The translations under genes were made by a program, and so were the position numbers. From Nematostella vectensis (lineage: Eukaryota > Cnidaria > Anthozoa > Actiniaria > Edwardsiidae): DNA of 64,000 nt. This document shows, piece after piece, positions 25,005 to 35,205 of the stretch (position 1 is the stretch's first letter; each line of letters opens with the position of its first letter). The notes beneath the pieces are model-generated. The model ran no database searches, was not told where the DNA came from, and saw only the letters and a list, made by a program, of their open reading frames with translations. Location: contig NC_064034.1 of assembly GCF_932526225.1 (NCBI RefSeq), positions 18,908,927 through 18,972,926 on the forward strand, written 5' to 3'.

Positions 25005-28000
25005 TCATAACAATGCCTCTCGCTGGATGTCATTCCTTTTCTGGGAAATTCGGTTGTCGCTGAACGAAGACATGACCGTGGCAGCAGTGGTGTTCATCCT
25101 CGATATGCAGTCAGAATGGGTACCTCGGAACCGCGGGAAGAGCTGAAGAAATGCCCTGCGGAAGCCACTGTGAAGGATGACGTACAGACACGGGTTGATG
25201 GCACTGTTGGCGTGTCCCAGGAAGAAGCCAAACATGACCAAGACCTCGGTCGGGGAGTCGTTGATAATCAGTATGAAGTGGCCAATGTGAGCAGGAAGCC
25301 AGCAGAGGGCGAAGACGACGAGGATGATTACAAGCATTCGGACGACCTTCAACACGAGATAGAAAACGCCGCCATTACGACTTTCGTTTATTATTCTGAA
25401 TACTTTTGCTCTCACCTTCCGTTTTTTGTACTGAATCTTCTTTTTAGCTCCACCTTTCATTTCTTGTTTTGAATCCTACTTTTGGCCACGCCTTTCGTTT
25501 CTTGTTTTTAATCCTCCTTTCGGCCTCACCTCTCATCTGAATCCTTCTAGTAGCCTCACCTTTCGCTCATTGTTCTGAATTCACCTTTTGGCCTCACCTT
25601 TCGTTTCTTGTTTTGTATCCTTTTTGTAGCCGCATGGCCTCACTATTCCTTCCTTCTGAATCCTTGTAGCCTGACCTTCGCTCCTTGTTCTGAATTCACA
25701 TTTTGGCCTCACCTTTCGTTTCTTGTTTTGGATCCTTTTTGTAGCCTCATGGCCTCACTTTTCTTTCCTTCTGAATCCTTGTAGCCTCACCTTTCGCTCC
25801 TTGTTCTGAATTCACCTTTTGGCCTCACCTTTCGTTTCTTGTTTTGAATCCTTTTTGTAGCCTCAGGGCCTCCCTTTCTTCTGAATCCTTGTAGCCTCAC
25901 CTTTCGCTCCTTGTTCTGAATTCACCTTTTGGCCTTACCTTTCGTTTTTTGTTTTGAATCCTTTTTGTAGCCTCAGGGCCTCCCTTTCTTCTGAATCCTT
26001 GTAGCCTCACCTTTCGCTCCTTGTTCTGAATTCACCTTTTGGCCTCACCTTTCGTATCTTGTTTTGAATCCTTTTTGTAGCCTCAGGGCCTCCCTTTCTT
26101 CTTAATCCTTGTAGCCTCACCTTTCGCTCCTTGTTCTGAATTCACCTTTTGGCCTCACCTTTCGTTTCTTGTTCTGAATCCTTTTTGTAGCCTCAGGGCC
26201 TCCCTTTTCCTTCCTTCTGAATCCTTGTAGCCTCACCTATCGCTCCTTGTTCTGAATTCACCTTGTAGCCTCACCTTTCGTTTCTTGTTCTGAATCCTTT
26301 TTGTAGCCTCAGGGCCTCCCTTTCTTCTGAATCCTTGTAGCCTCACCTTTCGCTCCTTGTTCTGAGTTCACCTTGTATCCTCACCTTTCGTTTCTTGTTC
26401 TGAATCCTTTTTGTAGCCTCAGGGCCTCCCTTTCTTCTGAATCCTTGTAGCCTCACCTTTCGTTTCTTGTTCTGAATCCTTTTTGTAGTCTCGGGGCCTC
26501 CCTTTCTTCTGAATCCTTGTAGCCTCACCTTTCGTTTCTTGTTTTGAATTCACCTTTTGGCCTCACCTTTCGTTTCTTGTTTTGAATCCTTTTTGTAGCC
26601 TCAGGGCCTCCCTTTCTTCTGAATCCTTGTAGCCTCACCTTTCGCTCCTTGTTCTGAATTCACCTTTTGGCCTCACCTTTCGTTTCTTGTTCTGAATCCT
26701 TTTTGTAGCCTCAGGGCCTCCCTTTTCCTTCCTTCTGAATCCTTGTAGCCTCACCTTTCGTTCCTTGTTCTGAATTCACCTTGTAGCCTCACCTTTCGTT
26801 TCTTGTTCTGAATCCTTTTTGTAGCCTCAGGGCCTCCCTTTCTTCTGAATCCTTGTAGCCTCACCTTTCGTTTCTTGTTCTGAATCCTTTTTGTAGCCTC
26901 AGGGCCTCACTTTCTTCTGAATCCTTGTAGCCTCACCTTTCGCTCCTTGTTCTGAATTCACCTTTTGGCCTCACCTTTCGTTTTTTGTTCTGAATCCTCC
27001 TGTTAGTCTCATCCTGAGCATTTTCCACAGGAATACGCGAGAACCAGAGACGATGCGCGATCAGCGCGTACAACACAGCCATCACAGCAAGCGGAATCAG
27101 GTAGAACGAGACCAGCACACACAGACTAAAAGCTTTGAAGGAAAGCAGAGGGTCGGCCAACTTAAACCAGTTGGTGGCACACTGAAAGTCGCCGTTGATC
27201 AGTTTGACTTCTTGGAGAACAGCAATGGGCAGCATGTACAACATGGAGGTCACCCACACGATGCATGTCAGCAGCTTGAAACGCTTGAAGAAACGTACCT
27301 TTATAGAGAAGAAAAAAGGACTCCCTTCATTAGCTCAATCCTTCTCTCCACAGTCTATCCCTTAATCTTCCTCAACCCTTTGGGCTCGCTACGCAGGCTA
27401 GATAGCAGCAAAATATTGTTTTGTTAGGCTGAGTTTAAACGTCGTATTATCCATGAGCCGTATTCAATGCAAATGCATGCAAATGAAAATGAAACAATTG
27501 GCTCGATTCATTTGCATTGAATACGGCTCATGGATAGTACGACGTTTGCACTTAGCCTTAGTGTCATTTCTTTCTAAAATGCAGAATCAAATTGCGTCGA
27601 CAATGACAACCTTGAATATTCTTTCTATTGATAATTTGTAAAAGGCCTAGAATAAACGCCTTAGGTTTTCCCCCTGAAATCGGATGCCGTCTTGCGGGAA
27701 AAAAATAGCAGAAATAGTTGCTTCGGCTCAAGTAAACGACCGCAATCCTTGTATACGTGGCTTGAAATAACACGCTTATGTATCGCTCAGGCGATATAGA
27801 AACATTTAACAACTGACCTTTTTGAACGGAAGAACAATAGCAAAGAACCTATCAGTGGCCATGACAGTCAATGCCAGGATGGACCCTGCTATTGAGATGT
27901 AGAACGCGTAGTAGGTGAGCTTACAAGTGATGGTTCCAAACAGGCCGCCCAGCCAGCGAAAAGGATAGAGTATGAAGGAGATCATGTAGGGCATCATGGT

Positions 28001-28220
28001 CACCGCCACGATGATGTCGAACAGCGCCATGTTGACGAACATCATGTTGGTGGGTGTCTTCATGCGAGGAACCTTGAAGATGGTTCGGACCACGAACACG
28101 TTGCCGATCAGGGCTATTGGCATAATGAAACAGTACGCGGCGATCAGAAGCACCTTGCTACCCATGGCCAGGCCAGCGGTCCCGTGGGGGCTGCCCTGGT
28201 GAAGTTTGTAGCGACCGAGG
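25005..28220 (-). CDS. Class A (rhodopsin-like) G-protein-coupled receptor, three exons
   Basis: Seven-helix membrane receptor read on the minus strand. Exon A is 28220-27818 (TM1-TM3): GNVFVVRTIF, NMMFVNMALFDIIVA and ATDRFFAIVLPF, a DRF in place of the usual DRY. Exon B is 27298-26975 (ICL2, TM4, TM5, start of ICL3): VRFFKRFKLLTCIVWVTSML, then SFYLIPLAVMAVLYALI. Exon C ends at 25005 (TM6, TM7, tail): ALCWLPAHI and NSAINPCLY, carrying the CWxP and NPxxY motifs. The A-B junction is phase 0 and seamless. The B donor is CGAAAG|GTGAGG. The exon C acceptor is ambiguous (start 25439, 25430 or 25415) because the intron is a minisatellite copying this region. TM3 TITCK and loop-2 DFQC can form the conserved disulfide. 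A likely start is ATG at 28165 (context GGCCATGG), but exon A opens with a good acceptor (TTTACCCAG), so an upstream exon probably exists. The ligand is unknown; a peptide- or amine-type orphan receptor is plausible. Confidence 0.85.
25416..26998 (-). repeat. 110-bp composite minisatellite carrying an exon end and GT donor, in GPCR ICL3 intron
   Basis: Read on the minus strand, the array repeats three related sub-units of about 37 bp. Each starts GGATTCA or GAATTCA, and most run through CGAAAG|GTGAGGC, copying the end of GPCR exon B (the residues RIQNKKRK) and its donor. A full composite period is 110 bp. The final, most diverged copies lie next to exon C and include CGGAAG|GTGAGAGC. Stop codons occur throughout most of the array, so it is intronic and not an extended loop. 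Confidence 0.85.
27425..27560. mobile_element. Short foldback MITE (family 2)
   Basis: A 136-bp palindrome between GPCR exons A and B. TAGGCTGAGTTTAAACGTCG at the left mirrors CGACGTTTGCACTTAGCCTTA at the right, and CATGAGCCGTATTCAATGCA mirrors the inner right arm. It ends in TAGGC/GCCTTA like the copy at 57585-57722. It has no coding capacity. Confidence 0.75.
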
Positions 28221-28539
28221 CTGGGTAAAGGAAAGCATGAGAGTAAATAATTTTTTTTTTTTCTTTTTTCATGTGCTGTTCTATAAGCCGATCTAACACA
28301 AGCGATCTGGTTCATTTGCATGCATTGAAACAGTATTACATGAATAAACGGCGTCTAAACTATGTCTCTTTCTGGACAAATTAGTTCTTCTGTTCATCCT
28401 GCGATCCACAAAAATAATGTTTAGAAAATTAAATGCTTCCAGAATTGAGCGTGAAACGCGCAACATTAACTTTTCGCTGGGGGGATACTACCTTATATGG
28501 GCTATACGGGGACGTGCCGCTGGACAGGGTATGGGTTTT

Positions 28540-28775
28540 TACATCTCTGTCCTAAACAGGAAATACATTTCAGGCCTCTGTCCTAAACAGGGTACCGCTG
28601 ATCTCGCCGCCGATCTGATTGCCTCGCTTGCTCTCACGTGCTAACAGGGTCCTAAAATCAAGGGCGTTGTCCTAAACAGGGTATGGTTTTTCAGAATGTT
28701 TGTCCTAAACAGGGTCAGGTTTCAAAACCCCCAGCGGCACCCCTATACCTGAGTAACCCCCCCCCCCCCCCCCCC
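28540..28775. repeat. Dispersed GTCCTAAACAGGGTA repeats plus a 19-C run
   Basis: The motif TGTCCTAAACAGG recurs irregularly at about 28545, 28575, 28668 and 28700, with a degenerate copy near 28645. It is partly palindromic (CCTAAACAGG). A homopolymer of 19 C follows at 28757-28775. This may be the remnant of a decayed element; no function is evident. Confidence 0.5.
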
Positions 28776-29289
28776 GGCCTTTTCGCTCTAATTTTCATCG
28801 TGCAAACTAGCCGAGAGGGTGGCGTGTTGAACATTGGTGGTGGCGAATTAGCTATGGTGGCGAGTTGGCTATGGTGGCAAATTGGCCGTAAACCAGCGGA
28901 GATATTTGGAGAGCCCTCAATACTTATGCTAGAACAAGAATATTCAAATTTCAAAGATAATATAAGCCAATTATTTTGACTTTGACATCAGTGAGACAAA
29001 ACCTCATCGATTTTTAGCATGTTTACTGCCTATTACTCTTGAAAACTATAAATATTGAATCCATAAGTAATTTCCTTATGCCCGCAAGCTTAACCGTAAG
29101 CCTGTTCAAAAGTAGCAAAGTCCGTAATATTTCCCGGATTATCCCGCTAAGTTGACAGGCTTGTCGATAGCCTGATGCTCTTTTTAATGTAATTCTTGTC
29201 GAATCTTGTCGTCTGGGTACGGATTAATGGTTGGCTTTGTTCTCCCTTTTTTATTTTTATATTTTTTTATTGTAGGCTTAGTCTGTTAG

Positions 29290-29510
29290 TAACCCGTGAT
29301 TCCGATCCCAGGGCTAAAAGAATGATCCTTGATCCAAATATTGGAGTAAAATCATCATCCCTGATCCAATATAACTCTTGTAATCTCCCATATTTGGACA
29401 AATGATCCTTGATTCCAGAAGTTTGTCGTGATCCCAATATTATTTTGGAAATTTTCCCGATCCCACCAACATAATTTTGATCCCTGATCCCATATACCTT
29501 ATTACTGCCA
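29290..29510. repeat. Irregular TGATCC-rich simple repeat
   Basis: The words GATCC, TGATCCC and CCTTGATCC recur about a dozen times over 220 bp without a fixed period. No coding frame is present. It looks like a decayed short tandem repeat. Confidence 0.5.
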
Positions 29511-29836
29511 GCTGGTATTTGGATAAAAAGAGATTGGCCTTCGTCTAGCGGGATGGTATACCTCTACTAAATCGTTAATTGATTTAAAAAATAGTTTGGT
29601 CATTACGATAATTTACGTGCTGTGCAAAAATAAAAAAACGCACTAAAATGGAATACTTATCGGAATCTGAAATCTTAAAGCGGGTATTTAAACCAACAAA
29701 TCTATTTTCGTTGTGTTTTTCATAAAAGGATGTATCGGTTTTTATAAAAAAAACCTTTTTATGTAGGTATTTTCAACATTATTTCATACTAAAAATTACA
29801 TTAACAGCTGGTTAGCATTTTCTAAGTTGAACTTAC

Positions 29837-29875
29837 CGTTCATCGCTTGCGTGAATTAGCTGAAGATATGGAGCA
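29837..29875 (-). other. Candidate 39-nt 5' exon of the GPCR gene
   Basis: On the minus strand a pyrimidine tract and TTTTTCCTACAG precede position 29875, and a strong donor GTAAGT follows position 29837. The exon ends ATGAACG, but that ATG is out of frame with GPCR exon A, and the phase-0 frame has a stop. If real, it is probably an untranslated leader exon. It lies 1.6 kb upstream of exon A. Evidence is splice-site appearance only. Confidence 0.3.
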
Positions 29876-31023
29876 CTGTAGGAAAAAGAGACAATTTTAG
29901 CGATCAAGGTGGTTTAAAAAAACATTCAAATTTTACGACACCGCGTCATCTTTCCTTCATAAAACAGTCGACTTTTCAGAGAAATTATGAGAGAAAATGT
30001 TTGATGTTCCCTAATTGCTGTTTTTGTGTTAATGATATGATTTTTCTAGGTATAAGCTTGTACGTCAATTCCATAAGTAGAACGACCAATCGATGAACAT
30101 TATCAGCGTCATGCGCAGAACGAGCCCAAATTTACTCTTTGAGTTCGCCTCTAGAGAAGCAATATTTCTTGCTCATTTTGTATAAGTAATTATACGGTTT
30201 AGAGTTTATTTAATTTGGAATTAATTTTTACGGTGGGTTTTTCAAAAGCTCAAATTGCACGAGCCGTCTTCGTTAATTATAGTTGCGAATTCACATTTTT
30301 ACATTCTATCGTTCCCTGTGAATTATTTCAGAAAAAATGAAATCGCCTGATGCTCGGGCTAAATTCATTAAAAGCCTAATTTTCTCTACAATAAAATCGT
30401 CTGATCGTACTATATTCTAAACTTTTTTATGTCTAAAATATAATTGTTATTGAACAACTTCAAAATACTTATTTTGTGTAGAGCTAAATGGAAACCTGAT
30501 CAAGAAATATGACAAAATAACAAATGATTTTTCACTATTATATGAACTTACTATTGAGAATTTCCTCTTTATTTTCTTCCCCGAACCTCAATGTCTCAGG
30601 GTTGTTTTTTTGATTGGCAAAAATATCATTATCATTCTAAAAACAACTTGAAAATACTTATTATGTGTAAGCTGAATGAACACCTGATCTTGATCAGGTC
30701 AATATGCAAATAAGAAAATAATTTTTCACTATTAAAACATGAACTTATTATTGAGAATTTCCTCTTTTTACTTCTTCCTAAAGCATGGCTCAGTCGTGTT
30801 AGTTTTTCGTTTTTTTTTTTTTTTTTTCAAGCCATAGGGTTCCGGATTAAGTTCCGGATTAAAAACTTACGTGTACTCTCTTCTATGATGACGGTCAAAG
30901 AGATCGTCATGAGTTTGCTATATTGTAAAACACGAGGACCTTTTAGAAGGCGGAGTCTCGTTTCATGTCTGTGCTTTAGTAGAAATGCCAAGGGCTATCA
31001 ACATGCTAGGACTTCTCTTGTTC

Positions 31024-31318
31024 ATACACCTATTTCAAATAAGGTTGTTAGCGCAAACGGCGAATGGCAATTCCAAATGGCAGTTCTACGACCGAAAAAT
31101 GCTTATGGTTAGTATTTTTTTGTGAAAATGAAGGTGGTAAATAAACTCAAAGCGACGTCAGAACCATATATCAATTACATTTAATGGATAGTGGAATTTT
31201 CTATTTATATTTTTCTGAATTTGGAGATAATATTTCGGGAATGAGTCCTTTCGGTCGTAACTGCCATTTGCCAATCGTCATTTGCCGTTTGCGCGGACGT
31301 TGTTTACAATAGGTGTAT
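31024..31318. mobile_element. MITE with TIRs starting ATACACCTATTT (family 3)
   Basis: About 295 bp. Left arm ATACACCTATTTCAAATAAG, then GTTGTTAGCGCAAACGGCGA; the right arm is the inverse, with TTGCCGTTTGCGCGGACG, TTGTTTACAATAGGTGTAT. Inner arms share TGGCAGTTCTACGACCGAA and its inverse. The same family occurs in the VWA-Cache gene at 47266-47516. It encodes nothing. Confidence 0.8.
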
Positions 31319-33123
31319 AAACTATGCGTGACAGCAGAACAAGCCTTAATTAGCAGTCCAGATAAGAACTATTTCCCTTGTACGTTTAGAGGAGTTAAGC
31401 CTAAGGCCGCGAAATGGCATGCATCCGTTCCTTTTTTTTTCTTTCTTAAAGAAGAAAATGCTTCTCATATCGCCAAAATTTTGCCTGCTTGTTTCTGTGA
31501 GAACCCCAGACTAAAAGGATAGTCTTTTATTATTTTAAAGTGGTTTAAAAACGAGAATAGACGATCACACATAGCGCGGTTTCATTAAGAAAAACAACAC
31601 GCTAAGCTTATGTGCGATGCACACTACCGCTGCCATCAATTCAAAATTCCAAGGAAGTTAGCCAAAGCTAGGGTTGGAGAATCCAGTTTTTTGAGAGGAA
31701 TTTCATAATACGGAACTCCGCCATGCTCTGGTGTATTCATAAGCATTTCTTTAGTTGGCTAGTGAAGTGCATCTCCGTAAGATAGTTAAACTTTTCTCAC
31801 ATCCTTATTGGTTTATTGGTTAACGGTTTACTTCACAAAAACTGACAAGGTGCCCACGGTACCTCGCGTCGCAATGTGAAGATACCACAGGGAGCCCAAG
31901 CTCACAGTTAGTGGTTTTTGGGTTTTGTGAGAAATTCTTTATAAAACACACGAAACTCACTAAGCGGTTAGAAGAGTGATCATTTTCATTATCATTTTAG
32001 TTTCGTAAAATTCGATCACCCCTACCTCACTCTACATAATATATTGTGAAGATACAACGGGATTCTTTAGATTTGTAAAGGTGCCATCCTTAGCGAGCGT
32101 CGCACTGTAAAGATTAAACGGGATCCTTTAGATTGTTTGTTTTGTGATAAAAACCCAATTATATATATTTCTAAAACCTAAAAGATACGGCGCCCATTTT
32201 GGGAAATCAGAGCTTTAGAGCCTGTTTGCATGAAAATGGGATCTCCCTTTACGTAGGGTGGTCACCCAACGGAAGAAAGGGTGACACAAAACGTCTAGCG
32301 CATTTGGGAGATTTTTGTACCGGAGATGTGTACATTCGATGTGATATATCGAATGTACACAAGCGACGGGAAGAACAAAAGCATTGCTCTCTTTTAGCCG
32401 AATTCGCCGTTATGCGACCGTCCAGAATCGGATTTAGGAAACGAGACGAGAATTTTGAAATCTGGATTCCTTTTTAATTCTCTCGATGTTTTCTTGTCCT
32501 GCGGGAGTTAATGACTACTAAGACCATAAAAAATTACAAGCGGTTCAGGTCTACCGAACGAGACTTGTCTTTTTCTATTGCATCAACAAGTTCAGATTTA
32601 AAAAAAATTCGTAATACTTTATATGATACCACAAAATATGTTACTGGTACTTATGCAGAATACCGACCGAATGTGCAAGTAGCCGGCCATTGGGGGCTAC
32701 CTACTAAGATCCCGTGAGGACCCTTCCAAGTTCAAGTATTTTCCCTAGTTTATATGGTGATTCGTTTGTTAGTAGCACAGATATTTCAAAAAAAGGTAAA
32801 TGAAAAACTAGAACAAACGAATTATGTTTACCTACCTAAAACCACGTACTTCGAGAACTTACCTATGGCAAAGAAGCTTTTGCAATAGAAATACCGCCAA
32901 TATCTATGAATGCTGTGCAGTTTCGACAGTATGTGTTTATAGTTCTGGGCAGCTATGATAAGTAAATATTGCGTTTTGTAAAATCGTTGTTACCTTTGGT
33001 AGATTATTCGGCCTGATACTCGTGTGCTCTGGTGTCCTTAGCTGGCCTGTGTGTCGGCCTTATATTCTCGCTCGTTACCAATTATATTGGGCGGATGCAT
33101 TAACGCAGTCTATGTGGCGTCAA

Positions 33124-33205
33124 ACTAGATTACCAAGGTTATTCTTTTTACCTAGATTACCAGGATTATTCTTTTTTTCTAGATTACCAGGGTTATTCAT
33201 TTTAC
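33124..33205. repeat. Three copies of a ~27-bp repeat
   Basis: AGATTACCAAGGTTATTC, AGATTACCAGGATTATTC and AGATTACCAGGGTTATTC follow one another at about 27-30 bp spacing, each followed by a T-rich stretch. It is a small minisatellite with no gene context. Confidence 0.7.
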
Positions 33206-34204
33206 CAGTCGTACAGTGGACTAATTTCGCGATAGCCTTGTGTTTGGTGCATAAACAAATAGTAGAAGTAGTTTGAAATATTTCCCTGCACCCGTGGAAC
33301 AAAATCGTTATTATTCTTGAAAGATCTTTACCATCAAATTGTTTAATTTGATTTTACAAATGATATTTTCGCAGTAATAAAATAAATATAATGATTATTG
33401 AAGTCCAACTATAAAGGAGATAGTACAATAAAGAATCAAGCTAAGCGGATATTAAAGACAACGTTCCCTTTAAATACAAGAGTGTCAATTTCTTAAACAA
33501 GGGTAGTTTCATGAAATTCATTGTATTGCTTCACGGACTCTGCTGTAATTGTAATATTCAAGGAATTCTCGTTAACTGATGAAAACAGTATGCACTGTTC
33601 AATATTTCCATACCAGAATTTTTCTCTGCTCACTCAAAAACTGCCGAGTAGCTCCCAATTACACTAATGGGTACCGAAACGCCCTTTTTGTCTAGAACGC
33701 TATATTTGCTTAGCGCATTTAGATTGATATGATTGATATGCATCCACCCCCGCAAATGAAAATATAACAAAGACAGGAATCAATTTTAGTTTTGTTTTTA
33801 CAGCTAGAAGTAGATTCATTGTACGAATAAAACACCATGACATCGAATAAGTACCGCGGGGTTGTTTGCAAATGCAATCATCTTTAAAATCGAGATTTTG
33901 TTTATCACCTACAAATCGGATGAATACGGTTAAAAACACGTACTTGCTTTATATTAATCGTAAGTATGTGAAAACTTTTTTTAAAACGTTTATGCAAAAA
34001 AAAAACGTCATTTTTCAAATTCACTCATACTTTCCCGGAACCCCGACTCCAGCTCCACTAAGCCGAATGTCACGATTACCCAAAAAGACCAACGATTTCA
34101 TTTCCGCTCTCCCGATTTTCTCCGAATCAGCTCCTCGCATTATATCCAAAATATTACCGAATCTTTTAAAAAAGCAGTCCTTTTTTGTAGAATCTTTCAT
34201 AATA

Positions 34205-34545
34205 ATCAACTACCGAGTGTCGCGCCCGAATATTTTCGAACTACTCCTGAGTACTACCGAGGGTTGCGCCCGAATATTTTCGAACTACTCCCGAGTGCTA
34301 CCGAGTGTCGCGCCCGAATATTTTCGAACTACTCCCGAGTACTACCGAGGGTTGCGCCGAAAGGAATCGAATTACTTCCGAATATTTCTGAGTGTCGCCC
34401 CCGAATATGATCGCATTTACTTCCGAATATTACCGAGTGCCGCGCTGGACTGATGGAGTATAATCGCATTACTCCCGAGTTTTACCGAGTGTTGCGCCCG
34501 AATAGTATCGAATTACTCCCGGGTATTTCCGAGTGTGGCCAAACA
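34205..34545. repeat. 44-bp minisatellite, about seven degenerate units
   Basis: Units of the type CCGAGTGTCGCGCCCGAATA plus TTTTCGAACTACTCCCGAGTACTA recur seven times. The first three are about 95% alike at exactly 44 bp, and the later ones are more diverged with indels. A plus-strand open frame crosses part of it but dies in the array. No flanking exon is recognisable. Confidence 0.75.
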
Positions 34546-35127
34546 TGTACTGTTGACGTGCCCGTTTTGTTTGTTTTCGTAATCATAAATCTTGTTTGGT
34601 GGGTGGATTGTCAGAATGTTTGGTCTTTTTTGTCTTTCCCTTCCGTTGTTGTTCATTTTCTGATTTTTATCGTCTTCAAAGCTATGAAGCCTATAAATCA
34701 TGTCGTTTTAATGTTAAGGGGGATTGATTTTGGAAGTCTTTTTTAAGGAGATACCTGAAATATCTTTTGTTTTAGAAATATTTAAACTATGGTATAGACT
34801 TGGTAGTGTTATAGTTAACTAGCTGTAATGATTTTCTCTAACGTTATCTTAACTATCTCTTACCTCAGTCGCAATGCGATTAATGGCAACTACATCGTTA
34901 TAATCACACATCATGTGTTTAGCCCTAATAAACACCAGAACACACGACCAGTTTGAAACATTTCAAAAGAGCCATCGTAGCAGTGGACCGGACTGTAAAA
35001 GCATTATATTTTAAACAAATCGTTTTAAAATTTTCGATTTCGATTAAAATTTTCGAATTTCGATAAAATAATGCGACTAAAGCGACCGTAAAAACTTCGC
35101 GAAAAAAAACGTATTGCAAGCTCACCT

Positions 35128-35205
35128 TGGCAGTCTGGAAGAACAAGAAACGCTGCAAGACGTTATTTGATTCTCCGTAGGCCAGAGGATGGGGCATAAG
35201 CATAT
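35128..35205 (-). other. Possible 26-codon coding exon (weak)
   Basis: On the minus strand ATGCTTATGCCCCATCC opens a frame (MLMPHPLAYGESNN and so on) that ends QTAK at a donor AAG|GTGAGC. The phase is 0. No upstream acceptor or family match is seen, and its partner exons are unknown. It could be a first exon of an unseen gene or chance. Confidence 0.2.

Noticed and set aside
29536-29600. tRNA-like TTCGTCTAGCGGGATGGTAT
   Set aside because: It resembles a D-arm, but no acceptor stem, anticodon stem or T-loop follows.
32199-32717. Two plus-strand frames of 92 and 68 codons
   Set aside because: No family resemblance, no convincing splice sites, and composition like the flanking non-coding DNA.
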